Of a stretch of 10,150 nt of DNA, positions 1 to 7,800 are shown piece by piece. The stretch is taken from assembly GCA_964597535.1 (NCBI GenBank), contig CAZQYB010000098.1:1-10150 (forward strand), written 5' to 3'. The notes below the pieces were generated by a model that saw only the letters and a list, made by a program, of their open reading frames with translations, had not been told where the DNA came from and ran no database searches. Made by a program: the position numbers and the translations under genes. Position 1 is the first letter of the stretch. Each line of letters begins with the position of its first letter. This DNA is from CAZQYB01 sp964597535. Lineage in GTDB: Bacteria; Planctomycetota; Phycisphaerae; Sedimentisphaerales; Anaerobacaceae.

Positions 1-237
1 TACAAAGAACAAAACAAAGATGACCTGCCGCCTGCGTGAACCTATCTGCCTTATAAGAAAGAAGTTAAAGAGCAAATTCGTTATGTTCTCTTTAGAGCAA
101 AGGATTGCCTTGCGAATCAGTTAGCTGAATAACCGATGGGAGCAATTATGGCAAAAGAAACCTCTGGCTGCGTAAAAAGTACCTACAAACTCAACACCCT
201 CCCTCAATTTCTCAGTTTGCGAGATTGAAAAAATCTG
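1..237 (+). other. Leader region with no supported gene; stop-interrupted reading frame
   Basis: No gene can be supported here. One + strand frame (frame 1) ends at TGA 37-39 after 12 codons that read YKEQNKDDLPPA, which could be the tail of a gene entering from the left. The same frame is then open again to TAA 130-132, reading like a charged amphipathic helix (KKEVKEQIRYVLFRAKDCLA), and again to TGA 226-228. This could be the 3' end of a normal gene followed by random sequence, or a gene decayed by point stops. No homologue is recognised and 30 open codons can occur by chance. Confidence 0.3.
148..228 (+). CDS. Possible 26-residue small ORF
   Basis: An ATG at 148 follows a Shine-Dalgarno-like GGGAG (138-142) by 5 bases and opens 26 codons, starting MAKETSGCVKS and ending LPQFLSLRD before TGA 226-228. 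Another in-frame ATG lies at 136. There is no recognisable domain, signal peptide or membrane segment. It sits just before the promoter of the TPR/alphaCTD gene, so it would be on a different transcript. It may equally be noise or part of a decayed frame. Confidence 0.15.
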   Translation: MAKETSGCVKSTYKLNTLPQFLSLRD

Positions 238-265
238 TTGCAAATTCGTGTTTGCGCATTATAAT
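238..265 (+). promoter_or_regulatory. Sigma70-like promoter of the TPR/alphaCTD gene
   Basis: A perfect -10 hexamer TATAAT (260-265) lies 16 bases after TTGCAA (238-243), a 4/6 match to the -35 consensus. Transcription would start near 272, giving a leader of about 56 bases before the ATG at 328. No operator-like palindrome overlaps it. Confidence 0.55.
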
Positions 266-327
266 GCTGAGTTTCAGGAAAAGACTGCGTATAGGTTAGA
301 TGCTAATTATTACAGGAGCGAATTGCG

Positions 328-1644
328 ATGGAACCAATTACGGAGCCCGGAATTGACTTATTTGCTGATGGTTTGCCCTCTATGGAGGAGATTAGGAAAC
401 TGTCTGAGGTAGTTCATTCCAGTGAAAGCGACCAGATATCTTTCAGCGAACAGTTAGAGGCAAATATGAGCAGGACCTCGCCGAGGGCTGTTTTGGCGGT
501 GGGGATAGGGCTTTATATCGTCAGTAGAGATGCCGATGCGGTCCGAAAACTTGAAAAAGCAAAAGACCGCAAAGAAAAATTCATATACCTGGCGTTTGCG
601 CTTCGGCGAATGGGCAGATTCGATGAGGCAATCGAGAGCCTGCAAAAGAGCCTCGATTATGAGGCCGACCCGTTAATGGTAACTTTGGAAAAAGCCGCCA
701 CTTACCGTTATGCCTCCAACCTTGACGCCGCAGATAAGGAATTCAAAAGTTGCGCAAATTTTGAAAATGTAAGTGCGGAATATCATTATCAGCTTGGTCG
801 TTTTCAGGAAGTGCAGGGACTTTATGAAGAGGCGATGGACAATTACAAGAGAGCTCTGGAATTGTCCCCGGACCATCAAGAGGCCCTTTTTCACTTGGCG
901 TATCGCTGTGATTTATCCGGTGATGAAGAAGCATCCACCGACTACTACAAGCAAATTAATTCAAGCTCTCCGGTCTATGTAAACAGTCTGCTGAATTTAG
1001 CTGTGCTTTACGAAGATACGGGTAAATTCGACAAAGCGGCCCAGTGTATTGATAAGGTGTTGAAGTATCATCCCAATCATCAAAGAGCAATCCTGTTTAA
1101 AAAAGACATCGAAAGCTCAAAAACGATGTTCTATGACGAGGAAAAAGAAAAGAAAAAGGATCGTAAGATTCAGATTCTCGAGACCCCCATCTCTGATTTC
1201 GAGCTCTCGGTGCGCAGCAGGAACTGCTTCAAAAAAATGAACATCAAAACGCTTGGCGATCTTATGAACATCAGTGAGGCAGAGCTTCTCTCATATAAAA
1301 ACTTTGGCGAAACCTCTCTGAGAGAAATCAAGGCTGTCCTCGATTTAAAAGGATTGCGTCTTGGTTTGGCCTTGGAGGAAAAGCAGCTCCCTTCAGCAGA
1401 AACCTCTGACAGTATTATCACGAACGATGAGGATAAACAGCTCTTAGACAAACCTGTGGATGACCTTCGTTTGTCGGTTCGTGCCCAAAGATGCCTGCAG
1501 AAACTTGATATTAGGACTTTGGGCGATTTGACCCAGAGAACGGATGCTGAACTGCTCGGATGTAAAAACTTCGGCGTAACAAGTTTAAACGAAATCAAAA
1601 AGGCCCTTAACAACATTGGGTTGTTCCTGCGAAGCCTGGATTAA
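328..1644 (+). CDS. TPR protein with two RNA polymerase alpha C-terminal domains
   Basis: A 438-residue cytoplasmic protein with no signal peptide or membrane segment. After a helical N-terminus come about five TPR-like units (about 84-117, 117-150, 151-184, 185-217, 218-251; the clearest are at 84-117, 151-184 and 218-251). A charged Lys/Glu linker (about 271-281) leads to two copies of the helix-hairpin-helix alphaCTD of RpoA, about 286-346 and 374-436. In E. coli RpoA the alphaCTD contacts UP-element DNA through R265, N268, C269, G296, K298, S299 and E302. Copy 1 shows R296, N299, C300, G327, T329, S330, E333; copy 2 shows R385, R388, C389, G416, T418, S419, E422, with the 31-residue R-to-G spacing kept in both. 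This is not RpoA, since the assembly domain is absent. A transcription-linked adaptor or DNA-binding scaffold is the natural inference, but its role is not known. Start supported by AGGAG (314-318), 9 bases upstream. The next gene follows after about 50 bases without a terminator. Confidence 0.9.
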   Translation: MEPITEPGIDLFADGLPSMEEIRKLSEVVHSSESDQISFSEQLEANMSRTSPRAVLAVGIGLYIVSRDADAVRKLEKAKDRKEKFIYLAFALRRMGRFDEAIESLQKSLDYEADPLMVTLEKAATYRYASNLDAADKEFKSCANFENVSAEYHYQLGRFQEVQGLYEEAMDNYKRALELSPDHQEALFHLAYRCDLSGDEEASTDYYKQINSSSPVYVNSLLNLAVLYEDTGKFDKAAQCIDKVLKYHPNHQRAILFKKDIESSKTMFYDEEKEKKKDRKIQILETPISDFELSVRSRNCFKKMNIKTLGDLMNISEAELLSYKNFGETSLREIKAVLDLKGLRLGLALEEKQLPSAETSDSIITNDEDKQLLDKPVDDLRLSVRAQRCLQKLDIRTLGDLTQRTDAELLGCKNFGVTSLNEIKKALNNIGLFLRSLD

Positions 1645-1697
1645 AAAAGAACGATAATATCTTGAACAAAACCGAAAACAACCCGCAACGGTAGTTG

Positions 1698-3008
1698 ATG
1701 AACTTTCGTAGGCAAAATTGCTCGGCGGATACCTGTTTTACGATGTGTTGCAGAGACCTTAAACGCATTTTTTTGCGTTTTGGAACCCGTGAAATCGGAA
1801 CCCTTTTAATCTGGTTGATAATTACCGCAGGATGTGCGGAAAGACAACTGGGCAGGTCCACTCCACAGATGGGTGTTGCAGAGCGGTTTTGGGTAAGGGT
1901 GCTGCTGCTTGACAATATCAGAGACTGCACATTAATGTCTCTTTCGCCATTCAGCGTTATCAACGCGCAAACACAGACCGCAGAGGCCCGCTTTGAGCAG
2001 CGCGATGGGCTGGTGAACATAAGTATCTCCGCTGATGGAATTGTGGTGGGCGGTCACCTTGTTAGTAGCGAGCAAGTGATTATTTTGCCCGACAAGCCGC
2101 ACATCTTCAAATTAAACGGCAACGCTTATCGCGGCAAATTAAAGCTTGCAATCAATGCTGACAGCGATTCTTTTGATGTGGTAAACCTCGTTCCGCTTGA
2201 GCCATATTTAGCCGGCGTAGTGGGCGCCGAAATGCCTGATTATTGGGAACCGATGGCACTGCGGGCTCAGACTGTCGCTGCAAGAACATATTGCCTGTAT
2301 ATCAAGAAGCGTTTTGGCAGCAGGCGCACCTGGGATGTGAGGCCGACAGCGGCGCATCAGGTTTATCTGGGGGTCGCCGCCGAATCAGCCCAAATTTGGG
2401 ACGCTGTCTATAAAACATTCGGGCAGGTTTTAGTCTGTAATCGGCCTGACGGCACCGAGGATATTTTCCCTGCTTACTACAGCTCAACCTGTGGCGGCTA
2501 CACCGAAAACAGCAAGTACGTATTCGGTGATTCCTTTGAACCGCTCGTCGGCGTACCCTGCCCTTATTGTAAGGATGTAGCTAAACCGAAGTTTTTCTTT
2601 TGGATGGCGCAGTTCGATAAAGCCGATGTTACAAGTAGGCTGTTACAGAGGTATCCAAAGCTGAAGCCGCTCGGAGAAGTCACAAATATCACCCCTGCCA
2701 GGCAAAGTAATTATGCTGGATTTTCACGATTGACTTTGGTGAAACTGCTCGGCTCAACCGGCAAGAGCGACTTTTTGCGGGCCGAAGACTTACGGCTTAC
2801 AATCGACCCAACCGGCGGGAAACTACGAAGCACAATTTGCCGAATTATAAATATGGGCGATAAATGGGCATTTTTATCAGGCAGAGGTTATGGGCACGGC
2901 GTTGGAATGTGCCAGTGCGGCGCACAGGGAATGGCAAGGCAGGGTAAAACTGCAAGAGAGATACTTTTATATTACTATCCCGGCTCTAAAATTGTGAGCA
3001 TTTATTGA
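1698..3008 (+). CDS. SpoIID/LytB-domain lipoprotein, putative peptidoglycan lytic transglycosylase
   Basis: The SpoIID domain covers about residues 155-436. B. subtilis SpoIID cleaves peptidoglycan glycan strands as a lytic transglycosylase; relatives occur widely in non-sporulating bacteria. Family landmarks here are the VVNLVPLEPYLAGVVGAEMP block with the expected catalytic Glu (E178 counted from ATG 1698), RAQTVAARTY, YSSTCGGYTE, and a C-terminal GRGYGHGVGM block. The N-terminus has a hydrophobic stretch ending IITAGC (Cys 46), a fair lipobox, so the mature protein is probably membrane-anchored in the periplasm. Unusual cysteines form a CPYC motif (codons 2559-2570) and MCQC in the C-terminal block, where other members have serine or aromatic residues. 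The start is uncertain: in-frame TAG 1692-1694 directly precedes TTG 1695 and ATG 1698, neither with a clear ribosome site. ATG 1743 would give a more normal 31-residue signal peptide. Confidence 0.88.
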   Translation: MNFRRQNCSADTCFTMCCRDLKRIFLRFGTREIGTLLIWLIITAGCAERQLGRSTPQMGVAERFWVRVLLLDNIRDCTLMSLSPFSVINAQTQTAEARFEQRDGLVNISISADGIVVGGHLVSSEQVIILPDKPHIFKLNGNAYRGKLKLAINADSDSFDVVNLVPLEPYLAGVVGAEMPDYWEPMALRAQTVAARTYCLYIKKRFGSRRTWDVRPTAAHQVYLGVAAESAQIWDAVYKTFGQVLVCNRPDGTEDIFPAYYSSTCGGYTENSKYVFGDSFEPLVGVPCPYCKDVAKPKFFFWMAQFDKADVTSRLLQRYPKLKPLGEVTNITPARQSNYAGFSRLTLVKLLGSTGKSDFLRAEDLRLTIDPTGGKLRSTICRIINMGDKWAFLSGRGYGHGVGMCQCGAQGMARQGKTAREILLYYYPGSKIVSIY

Positions 3009-3018
3009 TTTATCGCTG

Positions 3019-3078
3019 CTGCGAAAGCAGGACTCGCAGAAAGACGTGGACAAAATGGATTCCCCCTTTTGCGGGAAT
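3019..3078. repeat. REP/dRS3-like palindromic element before tgt
   Basis: The gap holds a small hairpin, CTGC-GAAA-GCAG (3019-3030), and a second inverted repeat ATTCCC-N8-GGGAAT (3059-3078). The second is exactly the ATTCCC-N8-GGGAAT form of the Neisseria dRS3 repeat and resembles the widespread REP-like family with a CCCGC/GCGGG core. One base (C at 3065 where G would pair) breaks an extended stem, so it looks like a worn copy. It ends 6 bases before the tgt ribosome site (AAGGAAG, 3084-3090). Copy number in the genome cannot be judged from one copy. Confidence 0.45.
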
Positions 3079-3092
3079 GACAGAAGGAAGTT

Positions 3093-4235
3093 ATGGCTAA
3101 TTTCGAAGTTCTTTATAGAGACAGTGGTTCCGCTGCCCGGAGAGGCCTATTAACAACGGCGCACGGCAAGGTCGAAACACCTGCCTTTTGTCCGGTTGGC
3201 ACAGCGGGCACAGTGAAGGGAATCACGCCACAGCAGCTCGAAGAAAGCGGTGCGGATATTATTTTAGCCAATATGTACCATTTGCTGCTGAGGCCCGGAA
3301 TCGATTGCATAGAGAAGCTCGGCGGGCTGCACAGATTTATGGCCTGGAATAAACCGATATTGACCGACAGCGGCGGTTATCAAGTTTTTTCTCTAAGCTG
3401 GGATTCCAGGCGCAATAAGGGGCGTCCAGGGACCGGCTCTCTGACCAAAATTGGTGATGATGGTGTTGAATTCACCAGTCATATAGACGGTGCGAAAATA
3501 TATCTGAATGCCGAAATCGCAACAAAAATCCAAAATCGACTCGCTTCCGATATAATAATGTGCTTCGACCAATGCACACCCTTTCCTTGCGAAGATTCTC
3601 AGTTAAAAAAAGCTGTAGAAAGAACTATCCGCTGGGCGAAGCGCGCTAAGGACTCCCACGCCAACGGCAGCCAGTTCTTATTCGGCATTGTTCAGGGGGG
3701 AACAGACACGCAACTGCGAAGTTACTGTGCCTCAGAACTTATCAAATTGGATTTCGACGGGTATGCTATCGGTGGCCTAAGCGTGGGTGAAGGACGGGAC
3801 GATATGATAAAAACGGTTGTGCATACAGCCGGCCTTTTGCCGGAGTCTAAACCTCGATATCTAATGGGTGTCGGTATGCCGGCTGATATTATTGCTGCGG
3901 TAAAGGCCGGCGTCGATATGTTCGACTGTGTCCTGCCGACCCGAAACGGACGGAACGCTTTTGCTTTTACCGAGAATGGATGTCTGCGGTTGAGAAACAA
4001 CAGCTATATAAACGATGCTGAACCAATCGAGGCTGACTGCGACTGTTACTGCTGCAGGAATTTTAGCCGGGGGGCGCTCAGACATTTCTTTAATGTGGGG
4101 GAAATGCTTGGACCAATATTAGCGTCCCTGCATAACCTGCGGTTTTATCAAAGACTTATGGCCCGAATAAGAGCAGCTATAGAAAGAGATGAATTTGCCG
4201 ACTGGGCAGGCGAGCAATTAAAAAATGATTATTGA
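3093..4235 (+). CDS. tgt: Queuine tRNA-ribosyltransferase (tRNA-guanine transglycosylase)
   Basis: A 380-residue cytosolic enzyme, close to the usual 375-386. It exchanges guanine-34 of tRNAs for Asp, Asn, His and Tyr with preQ1, the committed tRNA step of queuosine synthesis. The TIM-barrel motifs are all present: TDSGGYQVFSL with the general acid/base Asp (D92), GIVQGG, GGLSVGE in the base-binding pocket, and DMFDCVLPTRNGRNA containing the nucleophilic Asp (D278). The structural zinc site is complete as C316-x-C318-x2-C321-x25-H347. The ATG at 3093 has AAGGAAG (3084-3090) just upstream. It heads the conserved tgt-yajC-secD-secF cluster; queA, often the gene before it, is absent, and a SpoIID-type gene sits there instead. 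Nothing is missing or broken. The final codons merge into the heptamer repeat that begins at 4226. Confidence 0.98.
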   Translation: MANFEVLYRDSGSAARRGLLTTAHGKVETPAFCPVGTAGTVKGITPQQLEESGADIILANMYHLLLRPGIDCIEKLGGLHRFMAWNKPILTDSGGYQVFSLSWDSRRNKGRPGTGSLTKIGDDGVEFTSHIDGAKIYLNAEIATKIQNRLASDIIMCFDQCTPFPCEDSQLKKAVERTIRWAKRAKDSHANGSQFLFGIVQGGTDTQLRSYCASELIKLDFDGYAIGGLSVGEGRDDMIKTVVHTAGLLPESKPRYLMGVGMPADIIAAVKAGVDMFDCVLPTRNGRNAFAFTENGCLRLRNNSYINDAEPIEADCDCYCCRNFSRGALRHFFNVGEMLGPILASLHNLRFYQRLMARIRAAIERDEFADWAGEQLKNDY

Positions 4236-4304
4236 TTATTGATAGTTGATGATTTAACATCTTACGTTAATAGGCAGTAATCTATTATCGACAATCAATT
4301 ATGA
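4226..4304. repeat. Tandem heptamer array with inverted partner between tgt and yajC
   Basis: Four consecutive 7-base units, TGATTAT, TGATTAT, TGATAGT, TGATGAT (4226-4253), start inside the last tgt codons, and the tgt stop TGA is part of the second unit. At the far end of the gap three related units in inverted orientation (ATTATCG, ACAATCA, ATTATGA, 4284-4304) follow. Arms 4226-4249 and 4281-4304 match at about 18 of 24 positions by eye (about 20 with G-U pairs), so the transcript could form a long imperfect hairpin around 4250-4280. The yajC ribosome site AGGA (4306-4309) begins 2 bases later. Similar short heptanucleotide repeats (STRR) are known from cyanobacteria; relation to those is not implied. 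Confidence 0.5.
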
Positions 4305-4317
4305 AAGGAAGATAAGA

Positions 4318-4740
4318 ATGAACAATATATGGATTTTGGCCCAGGCGCCGGGCAATGAGACGGCTGGAGGGATTACTTCCGAAGATCTCGATACCGAGAC
4401 AACCGGAACAAAAACGGAAGTATCCGATTCTAACAGGCCGGTTCCCGAGGCACCGCCACGGGGTTTTTTGGGTAGGTATGGGAACTTGGTTTTCCTTGTT
4501 TTGATGTTTGTTATGCTTTACCTTATCCTTTTCAGAGGGCCTCGAAGAAAACAACAGCAGCACAGACAAATGGTTCAAACGCTGCAAAAAAATGATAGGG
4601 TCCGGACAATCGGCGGAATTGTCGGGGTCGTTGTCGATGTCAAAGGTGACGAAATCACGTTGAAAGTAGATGAGTCCAATAACACGAAAATAAAAGTTAT
4701 CTCTTCGGCGATTGGAAAAAATTTATCGAAGGACAAATAG
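4318..4740 (+). CDS. yajC: Preprotein translocase subunit YajC
   Basis: A 140-residue inner-membrane protein that forms an accessory complex with SecD and SecF on the SecYEG translocon. It has a single membrane segment (about 55-72, rich in Leu, Phe, Met), then the RGPRRKQQQHRQM basic stop-transfer segment and the typical small beta domain (NDRVRTIGGIVGVVVDVKGD then ITLKVDES..KIKVISSAI). E. coli YajC is about 110 residues and begins almost directly with the membrane helix. Here about 50 residues precede it: a short MNNIWILAQAPG start, then a Thr/Glu/Pro-rich, probably disordered stretch. AGGA (4306-4309) lies 8 bases before the ATG. It is flanked by tgt and secDF in the expected order, and both flanking gaps carry heptamer repeats. 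Confidence 0.96.
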   Translation: MNNIWILAQAPGNETAGGITSEDLDTETTGTKTEVSDSNRPVPEAPPRGFLGRYGNLVFLVLMFVMLYLILFRGPRRKQQQHRQMVQTLQKNDRVRTIGGIVGVVVDVKGDEITLKVDESNNTKIKVISSAIGKNLSKDK

Positions 4741-4765
4741 TTTGTAGTTGTGAGTTCATAGTTGA
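4738..4765 (+). repeat. Tandem heptamer array at the yajC stop codon
   Basis: Four 7-base units in a row, TAGTTTG, TAGTTGT, GAGTTCA, TAGTTGA. The yajC stop codon TAG is the first three bases of the array. The unit TAGTTGA also occurs in the tgt-yajC gap (4243-4249), so the two arrays share a sequence. Because 7 is not a multiple of 3, such an array places stop codons in several frames. Confidence 0.5.
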
Positions 4766-4788
4766 TGGACCGGAAACTGTGGACCGGA
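4766..4788 (+). repeat. 9-base direct repeat TGGACCGGA before secDF
   Basis: TGGACCGGA occurs at 4766-4774 and again at 4780-4788, 14 bases apart, directly after the heptamer array and just before the secDF ribosome site (AAGGAAG, 4796-4802). It may be a regulatory half-site pair or a duplication scar; nothing distinguishes these. Confidence 0.35.
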
Positions 4789-4807
4789 GAGCACGAAGGA
4801 AGCAATT

Positions 4808-7800
4808 ATGGATAAGAATTTGACTTGGAAAATCGCTTTAATTGTTGTTTTGGTACCCAGTGCGGCTCTTGCTTTATGGTGGTTTGGCTTAAACCAGGGG
4901 TTAGACCTGAAGGGTGGGACAAGTCTGATTTACGAGATTGACGCCGAGGGGCTCAAGGCGGTGGAAAAGAAAGGCTTGTCCGCAAGAATGATAACGGTTC
5001 TGAAAAGGCGAATAGACCCTGCCAACATTCAAAACCTTATATGGCGGCCGCACGGTAATACACGCTTCGAGATACAAATGCCTCTGGCAAGTGCAAAAGC
5101 GCGGGCGAAACGCAAGGATTATGAAAAGGCCCTTCGTGAGCTTCTGGAGGAAAATACCGGCCGTGCGGTAATCATACGGTCGATTCACAAACCGGCAGAA
5201 GAGCGAATCGAAGATTTCAATGATTTTGCCAGGGGCGACCCTAATAGATTAGCAATTCTCAGGAGTCTCGCGACAGCTTATGATGAGCGTCAGGACCTGC
5301 GGAATAAAAGAGATGCTCTCGCAGCCAAACTAAAAAGCCCTGAAAGTGAAATCTCCTCTGCAGGGCTTGACCTCGAGCAGATAAAGCTGAATGTGGGCTA
5401 TTGGACCACTCTGGATGAGCAAGAGCTGACAAAATCACTAAAGGACTTTCTCGGCTCCGATGACAATCTGGGTCTGCTGACCGGATATGTGAAAATGTGT
5501 GCCGAATGGGCGGAGGTCGTTGAGCAGCTAACCAACGCCGAATCCGGCAAAAACACCCAATATAAAAATGCCGAAAAAGAACTCGACAGATTAAACCTTA
5601 CTGAAGACGAGATAAACTTCATCCTGGTGATGCCGGCCAAGTCAGCCAGGAGAAGCTTGGCCCTTGAAGAACTCAAGAGCAAGTTTTCTGACCGGAAAGC
5701 TAAAATTGACAAAGTAGCGACGACATTCGATGAGTACCGCCCCTTTCAGGGCAGACTGGACGACCCAAGAGACCTGCAGCGGATGCTAAAAGGTGCGGGT
5801 GTACTGGAGTTTAGGATTTTGCCTATCCTGGGACATCCGGAAATAGACAACGATGAGATGAACAGCTATGTTGAGACCCTTAAAGCAAAAGGTCCCAGAT
5901 ATGCGTCAACCAGAGAATATGTATGGTGTGAGATAGAAGATATTAAGGAATGGAAACTATCGCAGTCGGTTGTAGGCCAATTTGGCGACAAGTGGTATGT
6001 TCTGGCCAGCAACAAGCAAAATGAGGCGATGTTGCACAACTCTGAAAAAAGAGAGTGGAAACTGGAAAAGGCTATGCCGAGCCAGGACGAAATGGGACGA
6101 AGAGCTATCCGTTTCAGATTGGACGAAAGAGGCGGAAAGTTGTTCTTTAAGGTTACGGGGAAAAATATTGACCGGCCGCTCTGCATACTACTCGATGGTC
6201 TCGCAGTATCGGCCCCGAATATCAAATCGAGGATATCCAGAAGGGGAACAATCACAGGCATGTTCAGTGAGACTGAACAGGAAGATATGGTGAACAAACT
6301 AAATGCCGGCTCATTGCCTGCGATGCTGATAGAGCCGCCTATCTCGGTGAATACGATTGGCCCGTCCATTGGTGCTGACAACCGGGACAAAGGTATTAGA
6401 GCTGGATTTGTCGGCCTTGCGGTAGTGGTGTTATGTATGGTGGTTTACTATATGCTTGCTGGCTCAATCGCCGATGTGGCACTGTTGTTGAACATACTTT
6501 TTATCTTGGCGGTAATGGCTTTGCTGAAAGCAACTTTCACATTGCCGGGCATTGCCGGTATCATATTGACCATCGGTATGAGTGTCGATGCCAATGTTCT
6601 GATTTTTGAGAGAATCCGTGAAGAGCAGCAAAGAGGCTCATCTGTTAGAGTCGCAGTAAGAAACGGTTACCAAAGAGCATTTAGAACTATTTTCGATGCA
6701 AACCTTACAACATTCATTACAGCCGCTATTCTTTGCTGGGTTGCTTCAGAAGAGATAAAAGGATTCGCTATCGTACTTATGCTCGGCATCGTATCGAGTA
6801 TGTTCACCGCACTGTTTGTAACGCGCGTAATTTTCGATTATTTGTTGGCCAGGAGAATTATCAAAGAGCATTTGTCTATGCTTTGTCTAATACATAAGCC
6901 AAATATAAACTGGATGGCCTTCAGACCGATTTTCTTCTGCATCTCAATTCTGCTTATTGCGGCAGGGCTTTTTGTCTTCTTTACAAGAGACAATACGAAG
7001 AATAATAAATACGATATCGAATTTACCGGCGGAACTGCTGTCGTAATCAATCTAAAAGACGGCGCCGACCTCAGCAGACAGAATGTGGAAGATAAAATCC
7101 ATGAAGTTGGGAGGAGTCTGAACAATTCTGCTCTTGTTGCGGCAAACGTTTACAGTATAGGCAAACCATATAGAGAAAACTTGTACAGGCAATATGCAAT
7201 CAACACCACAGAGACAAACAAAACAAGCGCTACCGTAACTTTTGGCGAAAGTAGCTTTAAAACAGTTGATAGCGTAACCTCAGCAATTAAAAGGGCTGAA
7301 GGCAAATTTGGCGGCAAACTGAACAGTCTTGTAGTAGCAGAGCACGGTAGTCCCGCCGAATTTGTCATAGCAACAAGCCAGTTGAACAAATCTTTGGTAA
7401 AGGATGTGCTCTCGACGGCTTTTCCGGATGCTGACGTCTCAGAACCGGAACTTGAAGAGGTTGTCAATAATGCAATAGTAAAAGCTTTCGAGAACGAACT
7501 GGCAATCCAACAGAATCTTGAACCCGAAATCACTTCGCAGGATAAAGTGGACGAACATTTTATCGAATCTTATCCTGAGCTTATTGATTTTCTGGGTGGT
7601 ATTAAAATCAACTGTAAAATCAAAAGGGCTGCTACGGGGCAGGAAATCGAGCAAAGATTTAAGGATTTGCGATTCAAGCCCGATATGAGAAACCTCGATT
7701 GGTATTCTTATAAAATTCTCAGTTCTAACCTGGGCACGCTGGACCAGAGCAAGCAGATAAAGTCGTTTGTTTATGTCAGTGCTGAACCGGAAGCGGGCTT

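Noticed and set aside
37..60. TGA at 37-39 as a selenocysteine codon
   Set aside because: No bacterial SECIS-like stem-loop is visible just after the TGA, only the short palindrome CTTATAAG, and no selenoprotein family is recognisable.
1170..1616. 148-codon - strand frame antisense to the alphaCTD region
   Set aside because: Shadow of the TPR/alphaCTD gene; the Ser/Leu-rich composition reflects the complement of real codons.
4226..4304. CRISPR-like array
   Set aside because: Units are 7 bases with no spacers, and no cas genes are present.
5866..6390. 174-codon - strand frame within secDF
   Set aside because: Shadow frame opposite conserved SecD sequence; no domain and no ribosome site noted.
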